Assembly (NCBI RefSeq): GCF_002000025.1
Contig: NZ_MUZV01000001.1
Span: 664,032-728,031 of the forward strand
Direction: 5' to 3'
DNA length: 64,000 nucleotides
DNA from: Cognaticolwellia aestuarii
Lineage (GTDB): Bacteria > Pseudomonadota > Gammaproteobacteria > Enterobacterales > Alteromonadaceae
Shown here: positions 1-7,585 of the stretch, piece after piece
How positions within the stretch are numbered: position 1 is the stretch's first letter
Layout: each line of letters begins with the position of its first letter
The notes under the pieces: model-generated
What the model was told of the DNA's origin: nothing
Databases searched by the model: none
What the model saw: only the letters and a program-made list of their open reading frames with translations
Position numbers and translations under genes: made by a program

Positions 1-329
1 CGAACTAGGTCACTGACTTTAATTAACCAATGAAACTTATGCTCACGTTCTTTTGTGCGCACCATGCTAAGAATAAGTGTATTCTCTCTATTTAAAGCCG
101 TTTGGTATGCTCTAGACCATGGAAAGAACTCAAGAGTTGCGTTCAGCTGACTGTTTTTCAGTAATAATTTAAATATTTCAGCGCTAGGGCCATGTACTTC
201 ACCACTTTCTGTATACTGCAGCATTTTGTGCTCAGCAGCTACCGCAGTTAATACATTTTCAGCCCGAGCAGCGTTAATTATTAGTAAAAATACTAACAAA
301 AACATAACCACTACCCGGCTTAAGTGCAT
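1..329 (-). CDS. Periplasmic solute-binding protein (SBP_bac_3-like), 5' part only
   Basis: The minus strand is open from an ATG at 327-329 to the window edge, giving 109 N-terminal codons. The protein starts with a typical Sec signal peptide: a short basic start, a Val/Leu/Phe/Ile-rich core, then cleavage near NAARA/EN. The mature part, with PSAEIFKLLLK and EFFPWSRAYQTAL followed by a run ending KEREHKFHW, resembles extracytoplasmic solute-binding proteins of the amino-acid ABC transporter type (family 3) found as stand-alone genes in Alteromonadales. It starts 12 bases after the glmU stop on the same strand, so it may be read from the glmU transcript. The ligand cannot be told and the C-terminal two thirds lie outside the window. 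Confidence 0.7.
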   Translation of the reverse strand, partial: MHLSRVVVMFLLVFLLIINAARAENVLTAVAAEHKMLQYTESGEVHGPSAEIFKLLLKNSQLNATLEFFPWSRAYQTALNRENTLILSMVRTKEREHKFHWLIKVSDLV

Positions 330-341
330 AATATTTATCCG

Positions 342-1703
342 CTATTTTTTAATAGGACGCTGCCAACCAGGAATATTACGTTGTTTACCTCGAGCGACAC
401 TTAACTCATTATCAGGAACATTTTTTACAATAACAGAGCCTGCTGCTGTGGTTGCCATTTCACCAATGGTTACCGGCGCCACTAATGAGGCATTTGAGCC
501 AATAAAAGCCCCTTTACCAATAATGGTTTTTGATTTATTTACGCCATCGTAATTACACGTGATAGTACCGGCACCGATATTAGCTTTAGGGCCAATTTCA
601 GCATCTCCTAAATAAGATAAATGACCCGCTTTTGCTCCTTCACCTAAAGTCGACTTCTTCATTTCGACAAAGTTGCCAACATGAGCATCACGCTTTAATT
701 CTGAGCCTGGACGAATACGCGCAAAAGGACCAACAGATGCTAATTCACCAATAACGGCATCTTCAATAATACTATTTGGCTTAATTTCAGCATTTTCGCC
801 AATACGACAATTTTTAAGAATACAGTTCGCACCAATAATAACATTGTCTGCAATTTCAACATTACCCTCAAAAATACAATTTATATCAATAACCACTTCT
901 TGTCCGACGACAACATTACCGCGAATATCGACCCGGTTTGGATCACGAAGAGTCGCACCAGCAATCATTAATTCTTCTGCTTTTCTTAATTGATATGCGC
1001 GCTCTAAGCCAGCTAATTGTACGCGGTTATTAGCACCTTCCACTTCAATTTCGCTATCAGGATGAGCGGTAGTAATTAACTTACCTTCTTGGTGACATGC
1101 TGCAATAATATCTGTTAGATAGTATTCACCCTGTGCATTATCACTGGATAAGTTTGATAACCAACGTTTTAAGTCACCACCATTGGCGAGCAAAATCCCG
1201 GTATTGGCTTCGTTAACAAGTAACTGTTCGGCATTAGCGTCTTTTTGTTCAACAATACCAACAACTTTTCCCGAGTTATCCCTCATAATACGGCCATAAC
1301 CTGTTGGATTAGCCAAATGCACCGTTAATAACGCCATACCATTTTCTGGTTTTGCAGCAATTAAACGCTGTAATGTACTCACTTTCGTTAAGGGTACATC
1401 ACCATAAAGCACCAAAACATCTTCGTCATCGGTTAAAAATGGTGATGCCATATCAACCGCATGACCAGTACCAAGCTGTTCTTTTTGTTCAACAAAAGTT
1501 AAATCATCACCAGTAATTTTACTTTTTAAAACATCACCACCAAAACCATATACTACATAAGTGTTTGTTGCTTCAACTTGACGTGCAGCATCAATAACAT
1601 GTGCCACCATAGGTTTATCAGCAACAGCATGAAGTACTTTAGGTAATGAAGAGCGCATGCGAGTACCTTTACCCGCGGCTAAAACAACAACAGAGAGAGC
1701 CAT
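342..1703 (-). CDS. glmU: Bifunctional UDP-GlcNAc pyrophosphorylase / glucosamine-1-phosphate N-acetyltransferase GlmU
   Basis: GlmU acetylates glucosamine-1-phosphate and then uridylylates it, making UDP-GlcNAc for peptidoglycan and LPS in the cytoplasm. The 453-residue protein has the usual family length. The N-terminal nucleotidyltransferase half opens with [18 protein letters not shown] (about residues 8-25). The C-terminal half is a left-handed beta-helix of hexapeptide repeats, with the acetyltransferase segment [13 protein letters not shown] near residue 360 and [11 protein letters not shown] after it. In many gammaproteobacteria glmU directly follows atpC. Here the same strand order is kept, but about 11.7 kb of other genes lie between them. 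It has its own upstream region (1704-2168) with a repeat element. Identification is secure. Confidence 0.98.
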   Translation of the reverse strand: MALSVVVLAAGKGTRMRSSLPKVLHAVADKPMVAHVIDAARQVEATNTYVVYGFGGDVLKSKITGDDLTFVEQKEQLGTGHAVDMASPFLTDDEDVLVLYGDVPLTKVSTLQRLIAAKPENGMALLTVHLANPTGYGRIMRDNSGKVVGIVEQKDANAEQLLVNEANTGILLANGGDLKRWLSNLSSDNAQGEYYLTDIIAACHQEGKLITTAHPDSEIEVEGANNRVQLAGLERAYQLRKAEELMIAGATLRDPNRVDIRGNVVVGQEVVIDINCIFEGNVEIADNVIIGANCILKNCRIGENAEIKPNSIIEDAVIGELASVGPFARIRPGSELKRDAHVGNFVEMKKSTLGEGAKAGHLSYLGDAEIGPKANIGAGTITCNYDGVNKSKTIIGKGAFIGSNASLVAPVTIGEMATTAAGSVIVKNVPDNELSVARGKQRNIPGWQRPIKK

Positions 1704-2168
1704 AATAATTCCGTTTTTTATTTAATTAGGTGATGAATAACAACATTGTAGCGTTATTTTAAATGCCAAGCGCGTAAAATACTATCAAGATATCCAGTTA
1801 AATTAATCCACGTTGTTTTAGCTAAAAGCTTAAATAACCTGAACTCTGGATAATGAGTGCTTGATATTCAAGTGAATCAAAAGCTTAGGTAGCAAAGTAA
1901 ATGCTATAGCAAGGTAAACATCACTAATAGACATCATCAATGCTTCATTTTATGCCATTTCCAAGGCAAAGCGTTTATCAATAACGCGCAATTTATCGAC
2001 GTTTTAACGCAGATAATGGCTTAAAAGGGAGGATTGAGCAAATGCTGCTTATCCAGAGTTCAGGGTAAATACTTGCGTATCGCATATCAATACACTTTGG
2101 GTATATACTATGCGCACTAAAAATACGGTAAGCATACCCATTTCTTATTGCACTAGGATCCCCGATAA
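1704..2168. other. Intergenic region between divergent glmU and tex
   Basis: These 465 bases separate two divergently transcribed genes and should hold both promoters. Most of the stretch is an inverted-repeat-bounded segment (1838-2064, listed separately). The only open frame of note (minus strand, reaching into tex) has no family resemblance and lies across the repeat, so no gene is called. Confidence 0.6.
1838..2064. repeat. Segment bounded by a perfect 16-bp inverted repeat, MITE-like
   Basis: CCTGAACTCTGGATAA at 1838-1853 is repeated in perfect inverted orientation (TTATCCAGAGTTCAGG) at 2049-2064, enclosing about 195 bases. The right half holds further short dyads (GCGTT...AACGC around 1971-1987). 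The size, terminal inverted repeats and intergenic position fit a small non-coding interspersed element. Similar sequences are, from memory, common between genes in marine Alteromonadales. No target-site duplication is obvious, so mobility is an inference. Confidence 0.5.
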
Positions 2169-4502
2169 ATGACGCCAATTGCTGAGCAAATAGCCAAAGA
2201 ACTTGATATAAAAACGAGTCAAGTAAATACCGCGATAAACTTATTAGACGAAGGCTCAACAGTGCCTTTTATCGCTCGTTATCGTAAAGAAGCGACACAA
2301 GGGCTTGACGATAACCACTTACGCCACTTGGCTCAGCGTTTAACCTACTTAAGAGATTTAGCCGCTCGCAGAAATGTTATTATTGCGAACATTGAACAAC
2401 AAGGGAAACTAACGCCAGCCTTAGCAACTGAACTGAACAAGGCCGATAATAAAACCCGCCTTGAAGATTTATATTTACCTTTTAAGCCAAAAAGAAAAAC
2501 CAAAGGACAAATTGCTATAGCTGCAGGCTTAGCGCCATTAGCTAATAATATATATAATAATTGGCAGCTTTCTCCGGAACGTGAAGCCGCAGCATTTATT
2601 AATAAAGAGCACGGATTTGCAGATGAAAAGTCTGTACTTGAAGGGGCTCATTTTATTTTAGTCGAGCGTTTTGCTGAAGACGCTAATTTAATCCAAAAAT
2701 TACGCCGTCATTTACTCAAACAAGCTCACCTTCGCAGCAAAGTAGTTAAGAGTAAAGCTGGCGAAGCGGCAAAATACAGAGATTATTTTGAGCACTCAGA
2801 GCTTTTAAGAACTGTGCCCTCACATCGTATGTTAGCTATGTTACGAGGCCGTAATGAAGGCTTTCTTACATTACGTATTGATGTTGACCCAGGGCAAGAG
2901 GGCGCATTTTCAAGTGCCCAACAAATAATTACCGAGCACTTCAATTTGCGCTTAACAGGGCAAGCGGCGGCAGAGTTTTTAACTAAAGTGGTTAGCTCAA
3001 CCTGGAAATTAAAACTAAGCCAAAGTTTAGAAACAGAATTACTTGGTAGCCTGCGTGAGCAAGCAGAAGTAGAAGCAATAAAAGTATTTTCACGCAATTT
3101 AAACGACTTACTTATGGCTGCACCGGCAGGTCCGAAAACAACTTTAGGGTTAGACCCTGGTATGCGAACGGGTTGCAAGCTTGCCATTGTTGATGCCACA
3201 GGTAAATTATTACAAACCGCAACAATTTTCCCACATGCACCACAAAATCATTGGGATAAATCAGTACGTACCTTAGTTAACTTATGCCAGCAACATAAAG
3301 TAGAGTTAGTTGCGATAGGTAACGGTACAGGTTCTCGTGAAAGTGACAAATTAATCGCCGATGTTATTACTAAATTAGAAAAAAATAAGCCGACAAAAGT
3401 CATGGTGAGTGAGGCAGGTGCTTCAGTATATTCGGCATCTGAGCTGGCCGCACATGAGTTTCCAGATCTTGATGTATCAATACGCGGTGCTGTATCTATT
3501 GCCAGACGCCTGCAAGATCCACTCGCAGAACTGGTAAAAATTGACCCTAAAGCCATTGGTGTAGGGCAATATCAACATGATGTAAGCCAAAGCCAACTGA
3601 GCCAAACCTTAGATGATGTCATTGAAGATTGTGTAAACAAAGTTGGCGTTGATTTAAATAGTGCTTCTGCGCCTTTGCTTGCAAGGGTGTCAGGATTAAA
3701 CAAAACCATGGCAAACAACGTGGTTAACTTTCGTAATGAAAACGGTCGTTTCAATAACCGTAACGAACTAAAAAAAGTCGCACGATTAGGACCAAAAGCC
3801 TTTGAACAAGCCGCTGGTTTTTTGCGTATAACTGAAGGTAGTAATCCTCTTGACTGCTCTGGTGTTCACCCAGAAACCTACCCCGTTGTAGAAGCGATTT
3901 TAACACAGAGTAACAATACAATTACTGACCTTATTGGTAATAAATCCGCACTTGAAAGCATTAATATCGAAACACTGACTAGTGAAGCCTTTGGTGCCAT
4001 CACGATTAAAGATATTATTAGCGAGTTAGAAAAGCCTGGTCGAGATCCTCGCCCTGAATTTAAAACAGCAACGTTTCAAGAAGGTGTCAACACTATCGCA
4101 GATTTAAAAGTCGGTATGATTTTAGAAGGTGTTATCTCGAATGTTGCTAATTTTGGTGCTTTTGTTGATGTTGGGGTTCACCAAGACGGTTTAGTGCATA
4201 TTTCATCACTAACCAATAAATTTGTTAGCGATCCACATGAAATTGTTAAAGCCGGTGAAGTGGTTAAAGTTAAGGTCACTGAAGTAGATCCTCAGCGAAA
4301 GCGCATCAGTTTAACCATGCGTTTAGATGAAGCTACGCCACAAGCTAATAGTCAACTAACTGAAAAAGCGCCAAAAACAACGTTTAAAGACAGCAAAAAT
4401 AAGCAACATAAAAATCACTCTAGAGCACAAAAACCTAAAATAGAAAATAATGCGGCTATGGGTAATGCTTTTGCTGATGCTTTTGCCAAGTTGAAGAAAT
4501 AA
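2169..4502 (+). CDS. tex: Transcription accessory protein Tex (S1 RNA-binding)
   Basis: Tex is a conserved nucleic-acid-binding protein linked to transcription and RNA metabolism; its exact role is still unclear. The 777 residues show the full family layout. First comes the Tex N-terminal helical region ([12 protein letters not shown]... with [12 protein letters not shown]). A YqgF/RNase H-like domain begins at [12 protein letters not shown] (about 320). Helix-hairpin-helix segments follow ([14 protein letters not shown]...[15 protein letters not shown]). A C-terminal S1 domain ([18 protein letters not shown]...DGLVHIS) lies at about 650-720, and the tail is Lys/Asn-rich. The gene is monocistronic, with a strong terminator just behind it. 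It is divergent from glmU. Confidence 0.97.
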   Translation: MTPIAEQIAKELDIKTSQVNTAINLLDEGSTVPFIARYRKEATQGLDDNHLRHLAQRLTYLRDLAARRNVIIANIEQQGKLTPALATELNKADNKTRLEDLYLPFKPKRKTKGQIAIAAGLAPLANNIYNNWQLSPEREAAAFINKEHGFADEKSVLEGAHFILVERFAEDANLIQKLRRHLLKQAHLRSKVVKSKAGEAAKYRDYFEHSELLRTVPSHRMLAMLRGRNEGFLTLRIDVDPGQEGAFSSAQQIITEHFNLRLTGQAAAEFLTKVVSSTWKLKLSQSLETELLGSLREQAEVEAIKVFSRNLNDLLMAAPAGPKTTLGLDPGMRTGCKLAIVDATGKLLQTATIFPHAPQNHWDKSVRTLVNLCQQHKVELVAIGNGTGSRESDKLIADVITKLEKNKPTKVMVSEAGASVYSASELAAHEFPDLDVSIRGAVSIARRLQDPLAELVKIDPKAIGVGQYQHDVSQSQLSQTLDDVIEDCVNKVGVDLNSASAPLLARVSGLNKTMANNVVNFRNENGRFNNRNELKKVARLGPKAFEQAAGFLRITEGSNPLDCSGVHPETYPVVEAILTQSNNTITDLIGNKSALESINIETLTSEAFGAITIKDIISELEKPGRDPRPEFKTATFQEGVNTIADLKVGMILEGVISNVANFGAFVDVGVHQDGLVHISSLTNKFVSDPHEIVKAGEVVKVKVTEVDPQRKRISLTMRLDEATPQANSQLTEKAPKTTFKDSKNKQHKNHSRAQKPKIENNAAMGNAFADAFAKLKK

Positions 4503-4530
4503 TCAGCTAATCCCTTTGGGTAAATATCCT

Positions 4531-4557
4531 AAAAGCCGCTTACTAGCGGCTTTTTTT
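4531..4557 (+). terminator. Rho-independent terminator of tex
   Basis: The stem AAAAGCCGCT / AGCGGCTTTT closes a TACT loop and runs into seven T residues, 28 bases after the tex stop. Confidence 0.9.
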
Positions 4558-4679
4558 ATGATGCCACGGTATGCACATCAAAAAAATGTTATTTAACGCT
4601 ATCTAAAACTTGCACTTTTAGGCTCGCTCGTTACCATAGCCGCCTTTAAAAACCTCAGCAAAATCTCCATCGGAGTAGC

Positions 4680-5294
4680 ATGGAACTTCACAATTATTAT
4701 CTTTATTTCAGTATTTCACTGCTTGCTTCAATCAGTATTGGTCCTTCGGTAATCCTAGCAGCGAGTAATGGTATAAACTTCGGTCGTAAAAAAGCCTTAG
4801 CGGGGGTTTTTGGTCATGTTAGTGCTGTAATGATTTTAGCGCTCATTTCAGCATCCGGCCTTGGTTTGGTTTTAATGGCATCTGAATTAGCATTTTCATT
4901 TATTAAATACGCTGGCGCCGGCTACTTAGTTTATATTGGTATCGCGATGTGGCGTAGTAAAGGTCAGTGGGCATTTGCGGATAAAAGTAGTCAAACGCCA
5001 GCTAAACGTGCTTTATTTAAACAAAGCCTCTTATTAGGACTTGGTAACCCGAAAGCTTTAGTGTTTTTCTCAGCGTTGTTTCCACAGTTTATACAGCCTG
5101 AACAGGCCATTTTGCCACAATTCTTACTGCTTGCTGGCACAAGCTTGTGTAATGCTTTTGTTTTTACTTCTGTTTATGTTGCGGTTGCTTTTAGGTTTCG
5201 TCACTATTTCTTGTCTGCCATTGGCCAACGCTGGGTAGGTAAAACAACTGGCGGGGTATTTATTGGTTTTGCTGCAGCACTTATAGCTAGCTAA
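4680..5294 (+). CDS. LysE/RhtB family amino-acid exporter
   Basis: This 204-residue inner-membrane protein has the length and layout of LysE/RhtB (threonine/homoserine-type) efflux carriers. Hydrophobic segments run through the whole sequence. The N-terminal signature is SISLLASISIGPSVILAASN; a glycine-rich second segment (GVFGHVSAVMILALISASGLG) and the family stretch SLLLGLGNPKALVFFSALFPQFI follow. A GGAG ribosome-binding site precedes the ATG. The gene stands alone between tex and the convergent porin gene, so context does not reveal the substrate. These proteins usually export amino acids or related metabolites; the exact substrate cannot be assigned from sequence. Confidence 0.9.
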   Translation: MELHNYYLYFSISLLASISIGPSVILAASNGINFGRKKALAGVFGHVSAVMILALISASGLGLVLMASELAFSFIKYAGAGYLVYIGIAMWRSKGQWAFADKSSQTPAKRALFKQSLLLGLGNPKALVFFSALFPQFIQPEQAILPQFLLLAGTSLCNAFVFTSVYVAVAFRFRHYFLSAIGQRWVGKTTGGVFIGFAAALIAS

Positions 5295-5350
5295 CGCTAT
5301 TTTATCGCTAAGATCACACCTTATTAGAACCTTAGTTGATATTAAATATA

Positions 5351-5380
5351 AAAAAGGGGAAGTAATAACTTCCCCAAAAA
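5351..5380 (-). terminator. Rho-independent terminator of the porin gene
   Basis: GGGGAAGT (5356-5363) pairs with ACTTCCCC (5368-5375) around an AATA loop. On the minus strand the stem is followed by a T run (complement of 5351-5355). A second, smaller hairpin (AACCTC / GAGGTT, 5382-5397) lies between it and the porin stop codon. Confidence 0.85.
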
Positions 5381-5457
5381 CAACCTCGGTTGGAGGTTAA
5401 CTAACGCAAGCAATTTATAGTATTAACGGCTAGACCGTAACAATACTCAATTTAACA

Positions 5458-6492
5458 CTAAAGAACATATTTAGCTGAAAACTGTACATAATCTGAGTCT
5501 GCATCTTGATCTGCTGATTCAAAATTACCTACCTCAAGACCAAACGAAAGTTCTTTAGTATAATTTTTAAAAACATTTACCCCCCAATGAGTCCGATCAG
5601 CGTCAGAAACATCTGTTGTGGTATTACCGTAAAAGGCGGTACTGCGAATGTCTTCTGTCCAAAAATGGCGATAAGCGACCATATACGAAGTAGTCTCTTC
5701 AACTTCTTCACCAACTAAATCACGAGCAGCAACAACACCAACGTAACGACCGGTTTCACCACCGTGATATTGAAAACGTAAATCATCTTTACCAAAGGTG
5801 TTAATTTTACCTGCAATACCGTACCCAAATGCTGACTCAGAGTTGCCACCAAGCGTGTTTAACTGTCGAGCTAAACCCGCAATAGAAACATTACCCCAAT
5901 CACCTTTAAAGGTATATTTGGCAATAATATCAGGCATAGAATCTTGGCTTGGATCCCCCTTATCTGATTCTGGATTTTCTACCGCTACTTGGAAATTACC
6001 TTGGGTATAACGAATCTGGCCTTGTCGAATAAAGGCCGCAGCATTGAGTGGTCCACCGAAATCAGCAGCTTCAGCTAAAGCACTGGTATTAACAAAGGTT
6101 GACCATGTTTGACCAACAAGGATATTTTTATATTTAATAAAGGCGTGGCGTAATCTTGGATTTGAAGAGTTAGAAACTATCTCATTACCGCCGCCGCCAT
6201 GAAAGTCCATCTCGATAAAACCAGTGATATCGCCATGAACATACTTAGTATTAAAGCGAGACTCAGTCGCTCGAAAGCTAAATTGTGAGATATCACCAAC
6301 ATTACCAGCGCCAACCCAGTAATCATTAGTAATACTATTAATGTTACCGTCAACATATCGGGTATCTAATTTAATATAACCACCAAACGTAATGGTGTCC
6401 TCATCTGATAACTTAATTTCATAACTAGCATTTGCTGCGCCAGCCATAGCTAATAAACCTGTTGCTAATAGAAGCTTTTTCTTATTAAACAT
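5458..6492 (-). CDS. Outer-membrane porin, DcaP-like
   Basis: The 344-residue precursor has a clear signal peptide (basic start KKK, hydrophobic core, cleavage after AGAANA) and ends in a beta-barrel strand with aromatic residues (YVQFSAKYVL). The N-terminal strand ITFGGYIKLDTRY and the block FRATESRFNTKY...GFIEMDFHG...NPRLRHAFIKYKNILVGQTWSTF are characteristic of the DcaP-like porin family. Those trimeric channels have been linked to uptake of negatively charged small solutes or peptides. A GGGGAAA ribosome-binding site precedes the ATG. It lies downstream of, and co-oriented with, the orphan ACS-domain gene (6678-7157), 185 bases away, so co-regulation is possible. The substrate is unknown. 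Confidence 0.85.
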   Translation of the reverse strand: MFNKKKLLLATGLLAMAGAANASYEIKLSDEDTITFGGYIKLDTRYVDGNINSITNDYWVGAGNVGDISQFSFRATESRFNTKYVHGDITGFIEMDFHGGGGNEIVSNSSNPRLRHAFIKYKNILVGQTWSTFVNTSALAEAADFGGPLNAAAFIRQGQIRYTQGNFQVAVENPESDKGDPSQDSMPDIIAKYTFKGDWGNVSIAGLARQLNTLGGNSESAFGYGIAGKINTFGKDDLRFQYHGGETGRYVGVVAARDLVGEEVEETTSYMVAYRHFWTEDIRSTAFYGNTTTDVSDADRTHWGVNVFKNYTKELSFGLEVGNFESADQDADSDYVQFSAKYVL

Positions 6493-6677
6493 TTTACTTT
6501 CCCCATGTGTGATCCCAATCGAATACAGCAGTTTATTTCTGTCGTTCGATAAGCATTATTAACCTTAGAGTAAAACCACTATACTCGTTGGCATTTTTAT
6601 CGTTTTATTAGTTTTGATAACGTGTTTACTTATTATCGCAGCGAGCAACCGTTATCGTTATCGTTATTTTTATAATT

Positions 6678-7157
6678 TTATGCTGCGTAATTCATGGTTA
6701 TATTTTGTGATTTCAATATTTTTCTCGTAATGGTTTTATTTTTAGCCATTGGCAGTTGTTCAACATATTTAATCACTTCTGCGCGCGCAAACTCACCCAA
6801 ACAGCCGGCAAGTTTGGCATTAATTGCATTTGATAGTGTTGCTAGCTCAATCGCTTTGCTACTTAATTCAATATAAATATGAATAGCATTACCTTTTTGC
6901 TCATGAGGAACACCAAATACAACAACCTGCTCAACACCTGCTAGCTGTTTGATAAAGGCTTCGATGGTTTCATTAGCAATACGATAACCACTTATTTTAT
7001 GAGCAGATGTCTCTTGAGAAACTAACCAAATATAATCTTGTTCAACTACTGAGCTCAAATCTTCACTGGCAAGGTTTTCATCAAGAAAATACAACCACTC
7101 ACCACTGCTTGATTGCAACCAAGATAATTGTGCTTGTTGATTACTCTGATTAGTCAT
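6678..7157 (-). CDS. Orphan C-terminal domain of an acetyl-CoA synthetase-like AMP-binding enzyme
   Basis: The protein is 159 residues long. From about residue 43 it follows the C-terminal subdomain of acetyl-CoA synthetase: ISGYRIANETIEAFI corresponds to the sGyRistaEIE block, QVVVFGVPHEQKGNAIHIYI to the aaVVGvPHeiKGqaiyaYv block, and LPMAKNKTITRKILK to LPkTrSGKImRRiLrk. The large N-terminal domain with the ATP-binding P-loop is absent. The catalytic, acetylatable lysine of the SGK motif aligns with Thr, a Lys sitting one position earlier. The protein therefore cannot be a ligase by itself. It could be a decayed remnant, or a repurposed domain with a regulatory or binding role. The ORF is intact, has a plausible start and is preceded by a structured promoter region, which favours function. 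Confidence 0.75.
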   Translation of the reverse strand: MTNQSNQQAQLSWLQSSSGEWLYFLDENLASEDLSSVVEQDYIWLVSQETSAHKISGYRIANETIEAFIKQLAGVEQVVVFGVPHEQKGNAIHIYIELSSKAIELATLSNAINAKLAGCLGEFARAEVIKYVEQLPMAKNKTITRKILKSQNITMNYAA

Positions 7158-7585
7158 ATCAATCTCTTTTATTATTTTGTTTAATTTTCAAACAGAATAT
7201 TTATTATACTGTTAACACTAGAGAGTCAGGGCAGATTTATAAATTAGACCTAAGTCTACATTGACCACTAAAAACGATAGACTTTAGTCTAAATCGTGAT
7301 AAAAAATAGTTAAAAAGTAAGTTACAGCTGTTTTTGTTTACTGCTTTGCGCATAAGTCTTGCTCTTGGTACCAACAATATTAATAACAGTTAATCTACTG
7401 TAAAAACAAAACTGCCGTACAACACGGCGAACGTTCATTAGTGCGATACAGCAATAAACTAACATCAAGCTGCCGTTAGTTATCGCCATGCGTTGTCTAC
7501 TGGTCGATAATTACAGCAGCACAAAGGAAAGAAATGATAGAATATTGAAAATCCTAATTTTATAACTGATAAATCAAGGTTGTTC
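7158..7585. other. Divergent intergenic region between the ACS-domain gene and the DPP4-type peptidase
   Basis: About 430 bases lie between two divergent genes. I see no gene in it. It contains two operator-like dyads (7245-7258 and 7278-7291) close to the minus-strand gene. The half nearer the peptidase gene shows no further structure that I recognise. Confidence 0.6.
7245..7291. promoter_or_regulatory. Pair of identical-arm operator dyads (TAGAC-N4-GTCTA)
   Basis: TAGAC-CTAA-GTCTA (7245-7258) and TAGAC-TTTA-GTCTA (7278-7291) share both arms exactly. Their centres are 33 bp apart, close to three helical turns. They lie about 90-135 bp upstream of the ATG of the orphan ACS-domain gene and about 295 bp upstream of the peptidase start. 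Spacing and symmetry fit two dimers of one regulator bound on the same face of the helix. The regulator is unknown; a NarL/LuxR-type response regulator is a guess. Confidence 0.6.

Noticed and set aside
1993..2259. 88-codon open frame on the minus strand across the glmU-tex gap
   Set aside because: It overlaps the start of tex and lies over the inverted-repeat element; no family resemblance and no ribosome-binding site.
6649..6668. Short tandem GTTATC repeats downstream of the ACS-domain gene
   Set aside because: About three units of 6 bases; too short to call a repeat array.
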